Part shown: one piece after another, positions 54,165 through 61,656 of the stretch
How the letters are laid out: every line of letters starts with the position of its first letter
Numbering within the stretch: the first letter of the stretch is position 1
Assembly (NCBI GenBank): GCA_017456805.1
Contig: JAFTIQ010000022.1
Coordinates: 62,001 to 126,000, forward strand
Direction: 5' to 3'
Length of the DNA: 64,000 nt
From: Lentisphaeria bacterium
GTDB taxonomy: Bacteria; Verrucomicrobiota; Lentisphaeria; Victivallales; UBA1829
The notes under the pieces: model-generated
What the model was told of the DNA's origin: nothing
The model's input: the letters and a program-made list of their open reading frames with translations, nothing else
The model's database searches: none
Program-made: the position numbers and the translations under genes

Positions 54165-55040
54165 ATGAAAAGCATGACGGGATTCGGGAGCGCAAGTGCT
54201 ACGGATACCACCACGGGGATCGGTTTGAAGGCTGAAATCAGCTCTATCAACAAGAAGCAGTTTGAACTGAAATTGGGACTTTCCCGGGAACTCTCCATGT
54301 ACGAGATCCCTCTCAGAAGTCTCGTATCTGAAAAAATTACCAGAGGAGCAGTCACTCTCAGAATTGATTTTCTCCCCGGAGTTTCCAATGAACGCCCCGT
54401 GGATTTTTCAAAACTCCATGCGGTTTACAACGCGGCAAAACGATTCCAGAAAGAAAATAATATTCCGGGGGAAATCACGATCTCAGATCTGCTTGCACTT
54501 CCTGATATGGCTACCGCTGTCTCCGCCGACTATTCCGATCCGCTTTATCTCAAGCTTCTGACAGAAGCTGTCACCGGATCGCTGGATAACCTGCTGAATA
54601 TGCGGTTCCATGAAGGGGAAAAACTGAAAACAGATCTGCTTGCACGCATTGATTCCATGGAACAGACAGTCAAACAGATCCAGCCCCTCGCTGCAAAATT
54701 GCCGGAACTGCAGAAAGCAAAACTGCTGGAAAAAATCAAAGATCTGGATATCCCCGTGGAAGAAAATGATGAACGGCTTTTGAAAGAAGCTGTGATCTTC
54801 GCCGATAAACTGGATGTCACCGAAGAGATCACACGGCTCTTCTGCCATTTCAACCATTTCAGAAAATTGGCGGATTCTCAAAACGCCGTCGGAAGAAGTC
54901 TGGATTTTCTCGTTCAGGAAATTTTCCGGGAATGTAATACGCTCGGAACAAAAGCTGCCTCTCCGGAAATCTCTCCCATGATCGTGGAACTGAAAACCGA
55001 GCTGGAAAAGATCAGAGAACAGGTTCAGAATATTGAATAA
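54165..55040 (+). CDS. yicC: YicC/YloC-family endoribonuclease
   Basis: 291 residues, the normal family length. The N-terminal MKSMTGFG and the C-terminal NTLGTKAASPEI and LKTELEKIREQVQNIE are diagnostic. Members form ring-like RNases that act on small RNAs or structured RNA in E. coli (YicC with RyhB) and Bacillus (YloC). Located between the lipoprotein and cysE in a housekeeping operon. Confidence 0.94.
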   Translation: MKSMTGFGSASATDTTTGIGLKAEISSINKKQFELKLGLSRELSMYEIPLRSLVSEKITRGAVTLRIDFLPGVSNERPVDFSKLHAVYNAAKRFQKENNIPGEITISDLLALPDMATAVSADYSDPLYLKLLTEAVTGSLDNLLNMRFHEGEKLKTDLLARIDSMEQTVKQIQPLAAKLPELQKAKLLEKIKDLDIPVEENDERLLKEAVIFADKLDVTEEITRLFCHFNHFRKLADSQNAVGRSLDFLVQEIFRECNTLGTKAASPEISPMIVELKTELEKIREQVQNIE

Positions 55041-55070
55041 ACCCCATTATTGAAAGAGGAGTTTATCCTT

Positions 55071-55997
55071 ATGGAAAAATGTATGAAAGCGCTGGAGCAG
55101 GATCGGGCACTGGCATTTATCACCCGCCTCTCCGATCAGCTGGCAGAATCTTATGCCAACGGTCAGGGAGTCAATCATAATGAAGGCAGCAATCTGCCCC
55201 GGGAAGCGGAAATTCTTGATATTCTGGAAAAACTCATGGAACTGATCTTCCCCGGATTCGGAAAACGCGAAGCTCATTCCCTGGCAACCCTCCGGTTCTC
55301 CGCCGCAGAAACTGCAGCTTCCGTTTATACTCAACTCTCCGATGCCATCAAACGGGCTTACAGTTTCACTTGCAATCTGACAAAGTCATGCAATGCCTGC
55401 AACTGCGGAGATCAGGCTGTCAAATCCACGGAAAAACTCCTTTCGGAAATCCCGAACCTGAGAAATATTCTGATGAAAGACGTTCAGGCTGCCTATGACG
55501 GGGACCCCGCCGCTAAATCTCTGGATGAGATCATCCTCAGCTATCCCTGCATCAAAGCTATCATGATCCAGCGGATCGCACACATTCTCTACCGTGACGG
55601 CATCCCGCTGATCCCAAGAATCATGGGCGAATATGCTCACCGGATCACGGCAATTGACATTCATCCCGGTGCAACACTGGGCGAAGGGATCTTCATCGAC
55701 CACGGAACAGGAGTGGTCATCGGGGAAACCGCAACCATCGGGTCCAATGTCAAAATCTATCAGGGCGTTACCCTGGGAGCTCTCTCCTTCCCGAAAGATA
55801 CCGAAGGAAAAATCATCAAAGGTCAAAAACGCCATCCGACCATTGAAGACAATGTGACGATCTATGCCGGAGCCACAATCCTGGGCGATATCGTGATCGG
55901 AAAAGATTCCGTGATCGGAGGAAATGTCTGGCTGACAGAAAGCGTTCCTGCCGGCACAAAAATCACCATTGCAGCCCCGGAACAAATCATCAGGTGA
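55071..55997 (+). CDS. cysE: Serine O-acetyltransferase
   Basis: 308 residues from ATG 55071 (AGAGGAG site). Transfers acetyl from acetyl-CoA to serine, the first step of cysteine synthesis. The C-terminal hexapeptide repeat helix is clear: DIHPGATLGEGIFIDHGTG, VVIGETATIGSN and YQGVTLGAL. An unusual Cys cluster (KSCNACNCG, residues about 104-112) lies before the catalytic domain. The next gene starts 3 bases after the stop. Confidence 0.94.
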   Translation: MEKCMKALEQDRALAFITRLSDQLAESYANGQGVNHNEGSNLPREAEILDILEKLMELIFPGFGKREAHSLATLRFSAAETAASVYTQLSDAIKRAYSFTCNLTKSCNACNCGDQAVKSTEKLLSEIPNLRNILMKDVQAAYDGDPAAKSLDEIILSYPCIKAIMIQRIAHILYRDGIPLIPRIMGEYAHRITAIDIHPGATLGEGIFIDHGTGVVIGETATIGSNVKIYQGVTLGALSFPKDTEGKIIKGQKRHPTIEDNVTIYAGATILGDIVIGKDSVIGGNVWLTESVPAGTKITIAAPEQIIR

Positions 55998-56000
55998 GCC

Positions 56001-56696
56001 ATGTCAAAACTTTCTGAACAGCTTATTAAAGTATTGAACGAAGTGAATGAAACGGCTGCAGCCGCCGGACGGGAACCGGATACGGTCAAACTGCTGGCAG
56101 TTTCCAAAACCTTCCCCGCATCAGATGTGCTGGAAGCATATCAGGCTGGACAAAAAGAGTTTGGAGAAAACCGCGTTCAGGAACTGGAACAGAAAGTCCC
56201 GGCTCTTCCCCGGGATATTGTCTGGCATCTGATCGGACATCTTCAATCAAACAAAGCGGCAAAAGCTGCAGAACTGGCGGATTGGGTCCACTCTGTGGAT
56301 TCCGTCAAACTGGTCAAAAAGCTCTCTGATGCCGCTCAAAAAGCAGGAAAAACATTAAATATTCTTCTCGAAATCAATGTTTCCGGAGAAGAATCCAAAT
56401 ACGGGATCCGTTCCAAAGAAGAGTTGTTCCAGGTTGCAGAAGCGGCGATTGCTGCTCCGGCGATCCAATGGAAGGGACTCATGACCATGGCACCCGCCGA
56501 TGCAGAAGGCGAGGAACTGAAAGCCGTTTTTGCAGGATTGCGCCAAATGCGGGATGAACTGGAACAGAAATATTCCGTCACCCTGCCGGAACTTTCCATG
56601 GGAATGAGCGGAGATTATCCCGCAGCAATCGCTGAAGGCGCAACAATCGTCCGGATCGGAACCGCAATTTTCGGCGGAAGGGATTATTCAAAATGA
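56001..56696 (+). CDS. yggS: YggS/PLPBP-family pyridoxal phosphate-binding protein
   Basis: 231 residues. Binds pyridoxal 5'-phosphate and buffers vitamin B6 and amino-acid homeostasis without known catalysis. The PLP lysine lies in LLAVSKTFP; GENRVQEL, WHLIGHLQSNKAAKAA, LLEINVSGEESKYG and SMGMSGDYPAAIAEGAT are the usual signatures. It overlaps nnr by 4 bases. Confidence 0.95.
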   Translation: MSKLSEQLIKVLNEVNETAAAAGREPDTVKLLAVSKTFPASDVLEAYQAGQKEFGENRVQELEQKVPALPRDIVWHLIGHLQSNKAAKAAELADWVHSVDSVKLVKKLSDAAQKAGKTLNILLEINVSGEESKYGIRSKEELFQVAEAAIAAPAIQWKGLMTMAPADAEGEELKAVFAGLRQMRDELEQKYSVTLPELSMGMSGDYPAAIAEGATIVRIGTAIFGGRDYSK

Positions 56697-58207
56697 AAGC
56701 CCGGACCGGAGCAGAGATGAGAGAGCTGGACCGGCGCGCTATCGAAGAATGTTCCATCCCCGGGATCTGGCTGATGGAACAGGCAGGACATGCCGTCGCT
56801 TCTTATGCCGAACAGCTCGCAAAACCATTCCGCTTCCCGGATTTCATCCTCCTCGCCGGAAAAGGAAATAACGGCGGGGACGCTTTCATTGCCGCAAGGC
56901 TTCTTTCTCAAAAAGGTTATCCCTGTCAAATTTATATGACCGCTCACCCGGATTCTCTTGCCGGAGATGCCGCAGAAGCCTTCAGCAGATTGCCGGAATG
57001 GATGAGAAAATCCATCCGGAGTGAACTGCTTCCCCAGGATTTCTCGCCGGAAACCGTGGTGATCGACGGAATCCTCGGAACCGGTGTCACCGGTGCGCCC
57101 AGACCTCCGGCTGATACTTGGATCGATCTGGTCAACCGTTCCGGACAGCCGGTACTTGCCATCGATCTTCCCTCCGGACTGGATTCGGAAACCGGCGATG
57201 CCGCATGTTGCATTCAGGCAGATATGACCGTGACCTTTGCAGCATACAAACGGGGAATGTTTTTCCGCTGCGGACCTCAGGCGTGCGGAATGGTTCATCT
57301 TGCCCCCATCGGATTTCCAAAAATCCTGTTGGAAGAAGATAGTTCCGGTGATACAGAACTTTTTACCGAATACGATTTCCGGAAATGTTACCGGAAAGAT
57401 CCTCTGGATACCCACAAGAACAAGCGCGGCAGATTAGTTGTCGCTGGAGGCTCGAAAATATATTCCGGAGCACCATATCTGGCAGCAGTTTCCGCATTGC
57501 GCGGAGGTGCCGGGATCGTGGAGCTTCTCGTTCCGGAGCACGCTGAGAAAAAGAACGCCCCCAATGCCCTGATCGTGCGATCCGTCCCGGATCATGGAAC
57601 AGGGAACTGGTGTTCCGCCGCAGAAGAAATCTTAACGGAATCGCTGGCTCATGCCGATGCCGTTGTATTCGGGCCGGGGCTCACCTCCGATCATGCTGCG
57701 CTGGGGATCCTGAAACTGATCCTCAGAAGCAACCTTCCGCTGGTGCTGGATGCGGACGGTTTGAATCTGCTGGCAGAACACCCGCATCTCTGCAGTCTGC
57801 TCCATGAACAAGTGATCCTGACTCCTCATCCGGGGGAATTCAAACGGCTTCAGAATGCGTTCGGTCTGCCCTCTTCCGGAAGCCGGAGGGAGCAGGCATA
57901 CGCATTATCCGTCCACACCGGAGCTGTCGTTGTATTGAAAGGACAGCATACAGCGGTTGCCTCTCCGGATGGGGTTGTTACATTGAACACCAGCGGAACG
58001 CCTGCACTTGCCACGGCTGGAAGCGGAGATTGTCTTGCCGGATTGTGTGGAAGTTTCCTTGCGAACGGCTATCCTCCGGCAGAAGCGGCAAGAATGGCAG
58101 TCTTTCTTCACGGAAAGGCAGGAGAACGGGCGGCACAGTCCGGAACACGCGGCGTGATCGCAGATGATTTGCCGGAATTTTACACCATATCAGGAGTTTT
58201 TCTTTGA
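56693..58207 (+). CDS. nnr: Bifunctional NAD(P)HX epimerase/dehydratase
   Basis: 504 residues. Repairs hydrated NADH and NADPH. Residues about 1-215 are the YjeF_N epimerase (AGKGNNGGDAFIAARLL, GILGTGVTGAPR). Residues about 225-504 are the ADP-dependent dehydratase of the ribokinase-like fold (GSKIYSGAPYLAAVSALRGG, PLVLDADGLNLL, LTPHPGEFKRL, ALATAGSGDCLAG). It overlaps both yggS and nudC, so nicotinamide nucleotide repair and turnover genes are coupled. Confidence 0.95.
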   Translation: MKARTGAEMRELDRRAIEECSIPGIWLMEQAGHAVASYAEQLAKPFRFPDFILLAGKGNNGGDAFIAARLLSQKGYPCQIYMTAHPDSLAGDAAEAFSRLPEWMRKSIRSELLPQDFSPETVVIDGILGTGVTGAPRPPADTWIDLVNRSGQPVLAIDLPSGLDSETGDAACCIQADMTVTFAAYKRGMFFRCGPQACGMVHLAPIGFPKILLEEDSSGDTELFTEYDFRKCYRKDPLDTHKNKRGRLVVAGGSKIYSGAPYLAAVSALRGGAGIVELLVPEHAEKKNAPNALIVRSVPDHGTGNWCSAAEEILTESLAHADAVVFGPGLTSDHAALGILKLILRSNLPLVLDADGLNLLAEHPHLCSLLHEQVILTPHPGEFKRLQNAFGLPSSGSRREQAYALSVHTGAVVVLKGQHTAVASPDGVVTLNTSGTPALATAGSGDCLAGLCGSFLANGYPPAEAARMAVFLHGKAGERAAQSGTRGVIADDLPEFYTISGVFL

Positions 58208-59004
58208 ATCAGTTCATCCCCTCTCAGACGATTATAAATCCCGCTCCGGGAACACTTCCGCCGGAAACATTTCTTTTTGCCTTCCGCAACCGTGATATTC
58301 TCATGAACGGCAAATTCCTGCCCCGATTGGCTGATTTTCAGGGACATCCTATTCCTGCCGGACTTCAGATCGGAACCCTCAACGGAGTCCCATGTCTGGG
58401 GATTCCTTTCCCGGAAACAGGAAATTGGGATACCCGTCCCCTGCGGGCGGTCATGTTCGAACTGGATGAAGCGACTGTCTGTGCCATCTGCCGGGCAAAG
58501 GAGCTGATGTTCTGGCGGAAACGGAAAAATTTCTGCGGGACATGCGGCAGAGAATTGACAGATTCCGCGACGGATATTGCAAGGATCTGTCCGGTTTGTC
58601 AGGAACGTTATTATCCCCAGATCGCCCCGGCAGTAATCACAGCGGTTCTGAAAGACGGCAAACTTCTGCTTGCACATAACCGGAACTTCACCTCCGGGGT
58701 CCACAGTCTGATTGCCGGATTTGTTGAATCGGGCGAAACCCTGGAGCAGGCAGTAGCCCGGGAAATATGGGAAGAGACCTCCATCAAAGTAAAGAACATC
58801 CGTTATTATGCCAGCCAGCCCTGGCCTTTTCCGAATTCGATAATGCTGGGATTTGTTGCGGAATATGAATCCGGTGATCTGAAACCGGACGGAGTGGAAC
58901 TGGAACATGCCGCCTGGTTTTCTGCCGATCATCTTCCGCTTTTGCCGGATCACGGCAGCATTGCACGGAAAATCATTGATGATTTCATCAATAACAAACT
59001 CTGA
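58204..59004 (+). CDS. nudC: NADH pyrophosphatase/NAD-capped RNA decapping enzyme
   Basis: 266 residues with a TTG start overlapping the nnr stop (TTGA), preceded by AGGAG. Nudix hydrolase that cleaves NAD(H) and removes NAD caps from RNA. The zinc ribbon CGTCG...CPVCQ, the Nudix box GFVESGETLEQAVAREIWEE and the NudC-specific SQPWPFPNS motif are all present. The last gene of the operon before the alaS promoter. Confidence 0.95.
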   Translation: MNQFIPSQTIINPAPGTLPPETFLFAFRNRDILMNGKFLPRLADFQGHPIPAGLQIGTLNGVPCLGIPFPETGNWDTRPLRAVMFELDEATVCAICRAKELMFWRKRKNFCGTCGRELTDSATDIARICPVCQERYYPQIAPAVITAVLKDGKLLLAHNRNFTSGVHSLIAGFVESGETLEQAVAREIWEETSIKVKNIRYYASQPWPFPNSIMLGFVAEYESGDLKPDGVELEHAAWFSADHLPLLPDHGSIARKIIDDFINNKL

Positions 59005-59020
59005 TTGATAAAAAATCCCC

Positions 59021-59049
59021 TTGAAACTCCCGCAAGATGGATGTATATT
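59021..59049 (+). promoter_or_regulatory. Promoter of alaS
   Basis: TTGAAA (59021-59026), 17 bases, TATATT (59044-59049), about 43 bases upstream of the start codon. Confidence 0.65.
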
Positions 59050-59091
59050 ACCGCAGTATAACATGAACAACTTATAACAAAGCAGGTAATT

Positions 59092-60882
59092 ATGGAAGCA
59101 AAAGAACTGAGAAATAAATTTCTCGAATTTTTCAAAAGCAAAGGCCATGCCGTCATCCGCAGCGCACCGCTGATCCCGGATAACGACCCCACAGTTCTCT
59201 TTACAACAGCAGGAATGCATCCCCTCGTTCCTTATCTTCTGGGAGCATCCCATCCCGCAGGAAAACGCTTGACGGACGTTCAGAAATGTATCCGTACCGG
59301 AGATATTGATGAAGTCGGCGATCCCGTTCACCTGACCTTTTTTGAAATGCTCGGAAACTGGTCCCTCGGCGATTATTTCAAAGAAACTGCCATCAGGAAC
59401 AGTTTCGAATTCCTCACCTCCAAAGAATGGCTGGGGATCCCTGTGGAACGCCTCGCATTCACCGTCTTCGCCGGCGATGATTCTGTCCCCTTCGATGAAG
59501 AGGCATTCAACCTCTGGCGTTCCCTCGGAGTCAGCGAAAAACGCATTGCAAAACTCGGCAGAGAAGATAACTGGTGGGGTCCCGCCGGTATGACCGGCCC
59601 CTGCGGTCCCGATACCGAAATGTTCTACTGGACAGGGCCCGATCCGGTTCCCGAAACCTTCGATCCCAAAAACAAACTCTGGGTCGAAATCTGGAATGAC
59701 GTGTTCATGCAGTATAATAAAACTGCTGACGGTGCATTCGAACCCCTGAAACAGTGCAACGTCGATACCGGTATGGGTGTGGAACGTGTCACCGCAATCC
59801 TTCAGGGTAAAAAGAGCTGCTACGATACAGAACTGTTCGCTCCTCTCTTCGCTGAAGTGGATAACCTCCGCGGTTTGACAGAAGCCCCTGCGGAACGTTC
59901 CAAATCCGAACGCATCATCGTGGAACACATCCGTGCGGCAACCTTTATCATGGCTGACGGGATCACCCCCGGAAAAGTTGACCAGGCATACGTCCTGCGC
60001 CGTCTGATCCGCCGCGCTATCCGGGAAGCTCACCAGATCGGCATCCAGGGAAGCATCGCTGTCCCCCTCTCCAAAATCGTGATCGATAACTATGCAGAAG
60101 CTTATCCCGAACTGGAACAGTACCGCAGCAATATCCTGATGGAACTGGAAAAAGAAGAAGCTCTCTTCTCCAAGACTCTGGAAAACGGAACCATGGAATT
60201 TGAAAAATTCATCTCCCGCGTCCCGGCTCACATCCAGAACAAAGTCGTCAGCGGAAAAAATGCTTTCTTCCTCTACGAAACCTTCGGCTTCCCCATCGAA
60301 CTTACCGTGGAAATGGCTGCCGAAAAAGGCTTCACCGTCGATATGAAGGGATATGAAGAAGCATACCGCAAACATCAGGAACTTTCCCGCGCCGGTGCTG
60401 AAATGAAGTTCAAGGGCGGTCTTGCCGACCACTCTGTGGAAACCTCTTATCTCCACACCGCAACCCACCTTCTGCATAAGGCTCTGCGGATGGTCCTCGG
60501 CGATCACGTCGCTCAGAAAGGTTCCAACATCAACGCAGAACGTCTCCGCTTCGACTTCTCCCATCCGGCAAAAGTTACTCCCGAAGAACTCAAACAGGTG
60601 GAAGAAATCGTCAACAAAGCTATTGCGGACAAACTGCCCATCATTTGCGAAGAAATGACTCTGGAAGAAGCCCGGCAGACCGGTGCAATCGGTTTGTTCG
60701 GCGATAAATACGGCGAACGGGTCAAAGTGTATTCCATGGGTGAATTCAGCAAAGAAATTTGCGGCGGCCCCCACGCAAACAACACCGGAGATCTGGTCGG
60801 TTTCCATATCATGAAGGAAGAAAGTTCCAGCAGCGGAATCCGCCGTATCAAAGCAAAAATCGACTTCAAACAGGAGGCATAA
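59092..60882 (+). CDS. alaS: Alanyl-tRNA synthetase, short form lacking the C-Ala domain
   Basis: 596 residues; typical bacterial AlaRS has about 870. The class II catalytic core is complete (FFKSKGHAVIRSAPLIP, FTTAGMHPLVPYL, FFEMLGNWSLGDYFK, GMTGPCGPDTEMFYW, DTGMGVERVT), as is the editing domain with zinc ligands His455 and His459 (HTATH) and Cys557/His561 (CGGPH). It ends at GIRRIKAKIDF, where other AlaRS continue into a coiled coil and DHHA1/C-Ala domain. No frameshift: the next gene begins 2 bases after the stop with a good ribosome site that lies inside alaS. Many CTC/CGC codons suggest high expression. Confidence 0.94.
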   Translation: MEAKELRNKFLEFFKSKGHAVIRSAPLIPDNDPTVLFTTAGMHPLVPYLLGASHPAGKRLTDVQKCIRTGDIDEVGDPVHLTFFEMLGNWSLGDYFKETAIRNSFEFLTSKEWLGIPVERLAFTVFAGDDSVPFDEEAFNLWRSLGVSEKRIAKLGREDNWWGPAGMTGPCGPDTEMFYWTGPDPVPETFDPKNKLWVEIWNDVFMQYNKTADGAFEPLKQCNVDTGMGVERVTAILQGKKSCYDTELFAPLFAEVDNLRGLTEAPAERSKSERIIVEHIRAATFIMADGITPGKVDQAYVLRRLIRRAIREAHQIGIQGSIAVPLSKIVIDNYAEAYPELEQYRSNILMELEKEEALFSKTLENGTMEFEKFISRVPAHIQNKVVSGKNAFFLYETFGFPIELTVEMAAEKGFTVDMKGYEEAYRKHQELSRAGAEMKFKGGLADHSVETSYLHTATHLLHKALRMVLGDHVAQKGSNINAERLRFDFSHPAKVTPEELKQVEEIVNKAIADKLPIICEEMTLEEARQTGAIGLFGDKYGERVKVYSMGEFSKEICGGPHANNTGDLVGFHIMKEESSSSGIRRIKAKIDFKQEA

Positions 60883-60884
60883 TC

Positions 60885-61370
60885 ATGGCAGCGGTCATTA
60901 CCATTACCAATAAAGGAACAGATTATTATGTAACGGTCAGTGGCCGTGCAACGTTTGAACATGCCCCCCAGCTGCGTTCTCTGGCTAAAACGCTGGAGAA
61001 CGCTTCTTACAGTTCCATCAATGTGGACCTCGGACAATGCATCGGTATGGACAGCACCTTTATGGGAATTCTTTCCATGCTTGGTTTGAACGCCCGGAAA
61101 ATCAGCGTTCCCATGACCATTTACAACGCAGGTGATATGAACAAAGATCTCCTGTTCGGACTCGGTTTGAAGAAGCTTTTCGTATATAAAGATGAAGCAA
61201 TGGCTTCCGGCGATACAGGCTGGAGCTCAGAAGAAACCGTCGCCAAAGGTATGGATGCCCGCACCGTGCTGGAAGCTCATCAGACCCTGATGGATGCCGA
61301 CGAAGGTAATATCAAGAAATTTGAAAAAGTCGTGGCAATGGTCCAGAAGGATATTGATAAGAAAAAGTAA
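60885..61370 (+). CDS. STAS-domain protein, anti-sigma factor antagonist-like
   Basis: 161 residues from the ATG at 60885 (AGGAGG site); a longer frame upstream overlaps alaS. Residues about 1-105 are a STAS fold (INVDLGQCIGMDSTFMGIL), with Ser at the usual phosphorylation site of SpoIIAA-type antagonists. A helical tail of about 50 residues follows. No anti-sigma kinase or phosphatase lies nearby. Co-transcribed with alaS. Confidence 0.85.
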   Translation: MAAVITITNKGTDYYVTVSGRATFEHAPQLRSLAKTLENASYSSINVDLGQCIGMDSTFMGILSMLGLNARKISVPMTIYNAGDMNKDLLFGLGLKKLFVYKDEAMASGDTGWSSEETVAKGMDARTVLEAHQTLMDADEGNIKKFEKVVAMVQKDIDKKK

Positions 61371-61400
61371 GTTTTTCTTCAGGGGTCAGGTTCTATAGGA

Positions 61401-61427
61401 TTCAACCTGTTCAACCTGTTCGACCTG
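61401..61427. repeat. Three tandem 9-bp units
   Basis: TTCAACCTG, TTCAACCTG, TTCGACCTG in direct succession in the gap behind the STAS gene. Related ACCTGTTTTCC occurs at 61423-61433 and 61510-61520. Confidence 0.85.
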
Positions 61428-61432
61428 TTTTC

Positions 61433-61487
61433 CAGGCTCCCGTGGATTTCTCCTCAGATAATCCAGGCGAGCCTGTTTCATTTTTTC
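61433..61487 (+). terminator. Possible terminator of alaS-STAS
   Basis: CAGGCTC (61433-61439) pairs with GAGCCTG (61469-61475), followed by TTTCATTTTTT. The 29-base loop makes this weak. Confidence 0.4.
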
Positions 61488-61564
61488 CCGGATTCCACTG
61501 TTCTGAACAACCTGTTTTCCGGCAGTCCGTAAAAACTGGTCCAATAAATAATTATTACTTGAGC

Positions 61565-61600
61565 AAAAAAAAACGTTTCATCATAAATGATCAAACGTTT
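61565..61600 (-). terminator. Terminator of the GH20 gene
   Basis: Minus strand: AAACGTTTGATCAT pairs with ATGATGAAACGTTT (one mismatch), followed by a run of nine T residues that begins within the second arm, about 60 bases after the GH20 stop. Confidence 0.8.
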
Positions 61601-61605
61601 CTGAC

Positions 61606-61636
61606 GGCAAAGCAGATCCGTATAATCTGCTTTGCC
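61606..61636. other. Perfect 12-bp hairpin behind the GH20 gene
   Basis: GGCAAAGCAGAT / ATCTGCTTTGCC with a 7-base loop and no T run on either side. It lies between the GH20 stop and its terminator, so probably a 3' mRNA stabiliser. Confidence 0.75.
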
Positions 61637-61656
61637 TGGAAATAATTTGTTTCAGA

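Noticed and set aside
58180..60807. 875-codon open frame on the minus strand across nudC and alaS
   Set aside because: It is antisense to two certain genes, has no recognisable domain and a low-complexity Phe/Gly/Asp-rich composition; it arises from the codon use of alaS.
61401..61427. Tandem units considered as a CRISPR array
   Set aside because: Units are 9 bases with no spacers, and no cas genes are in the window.
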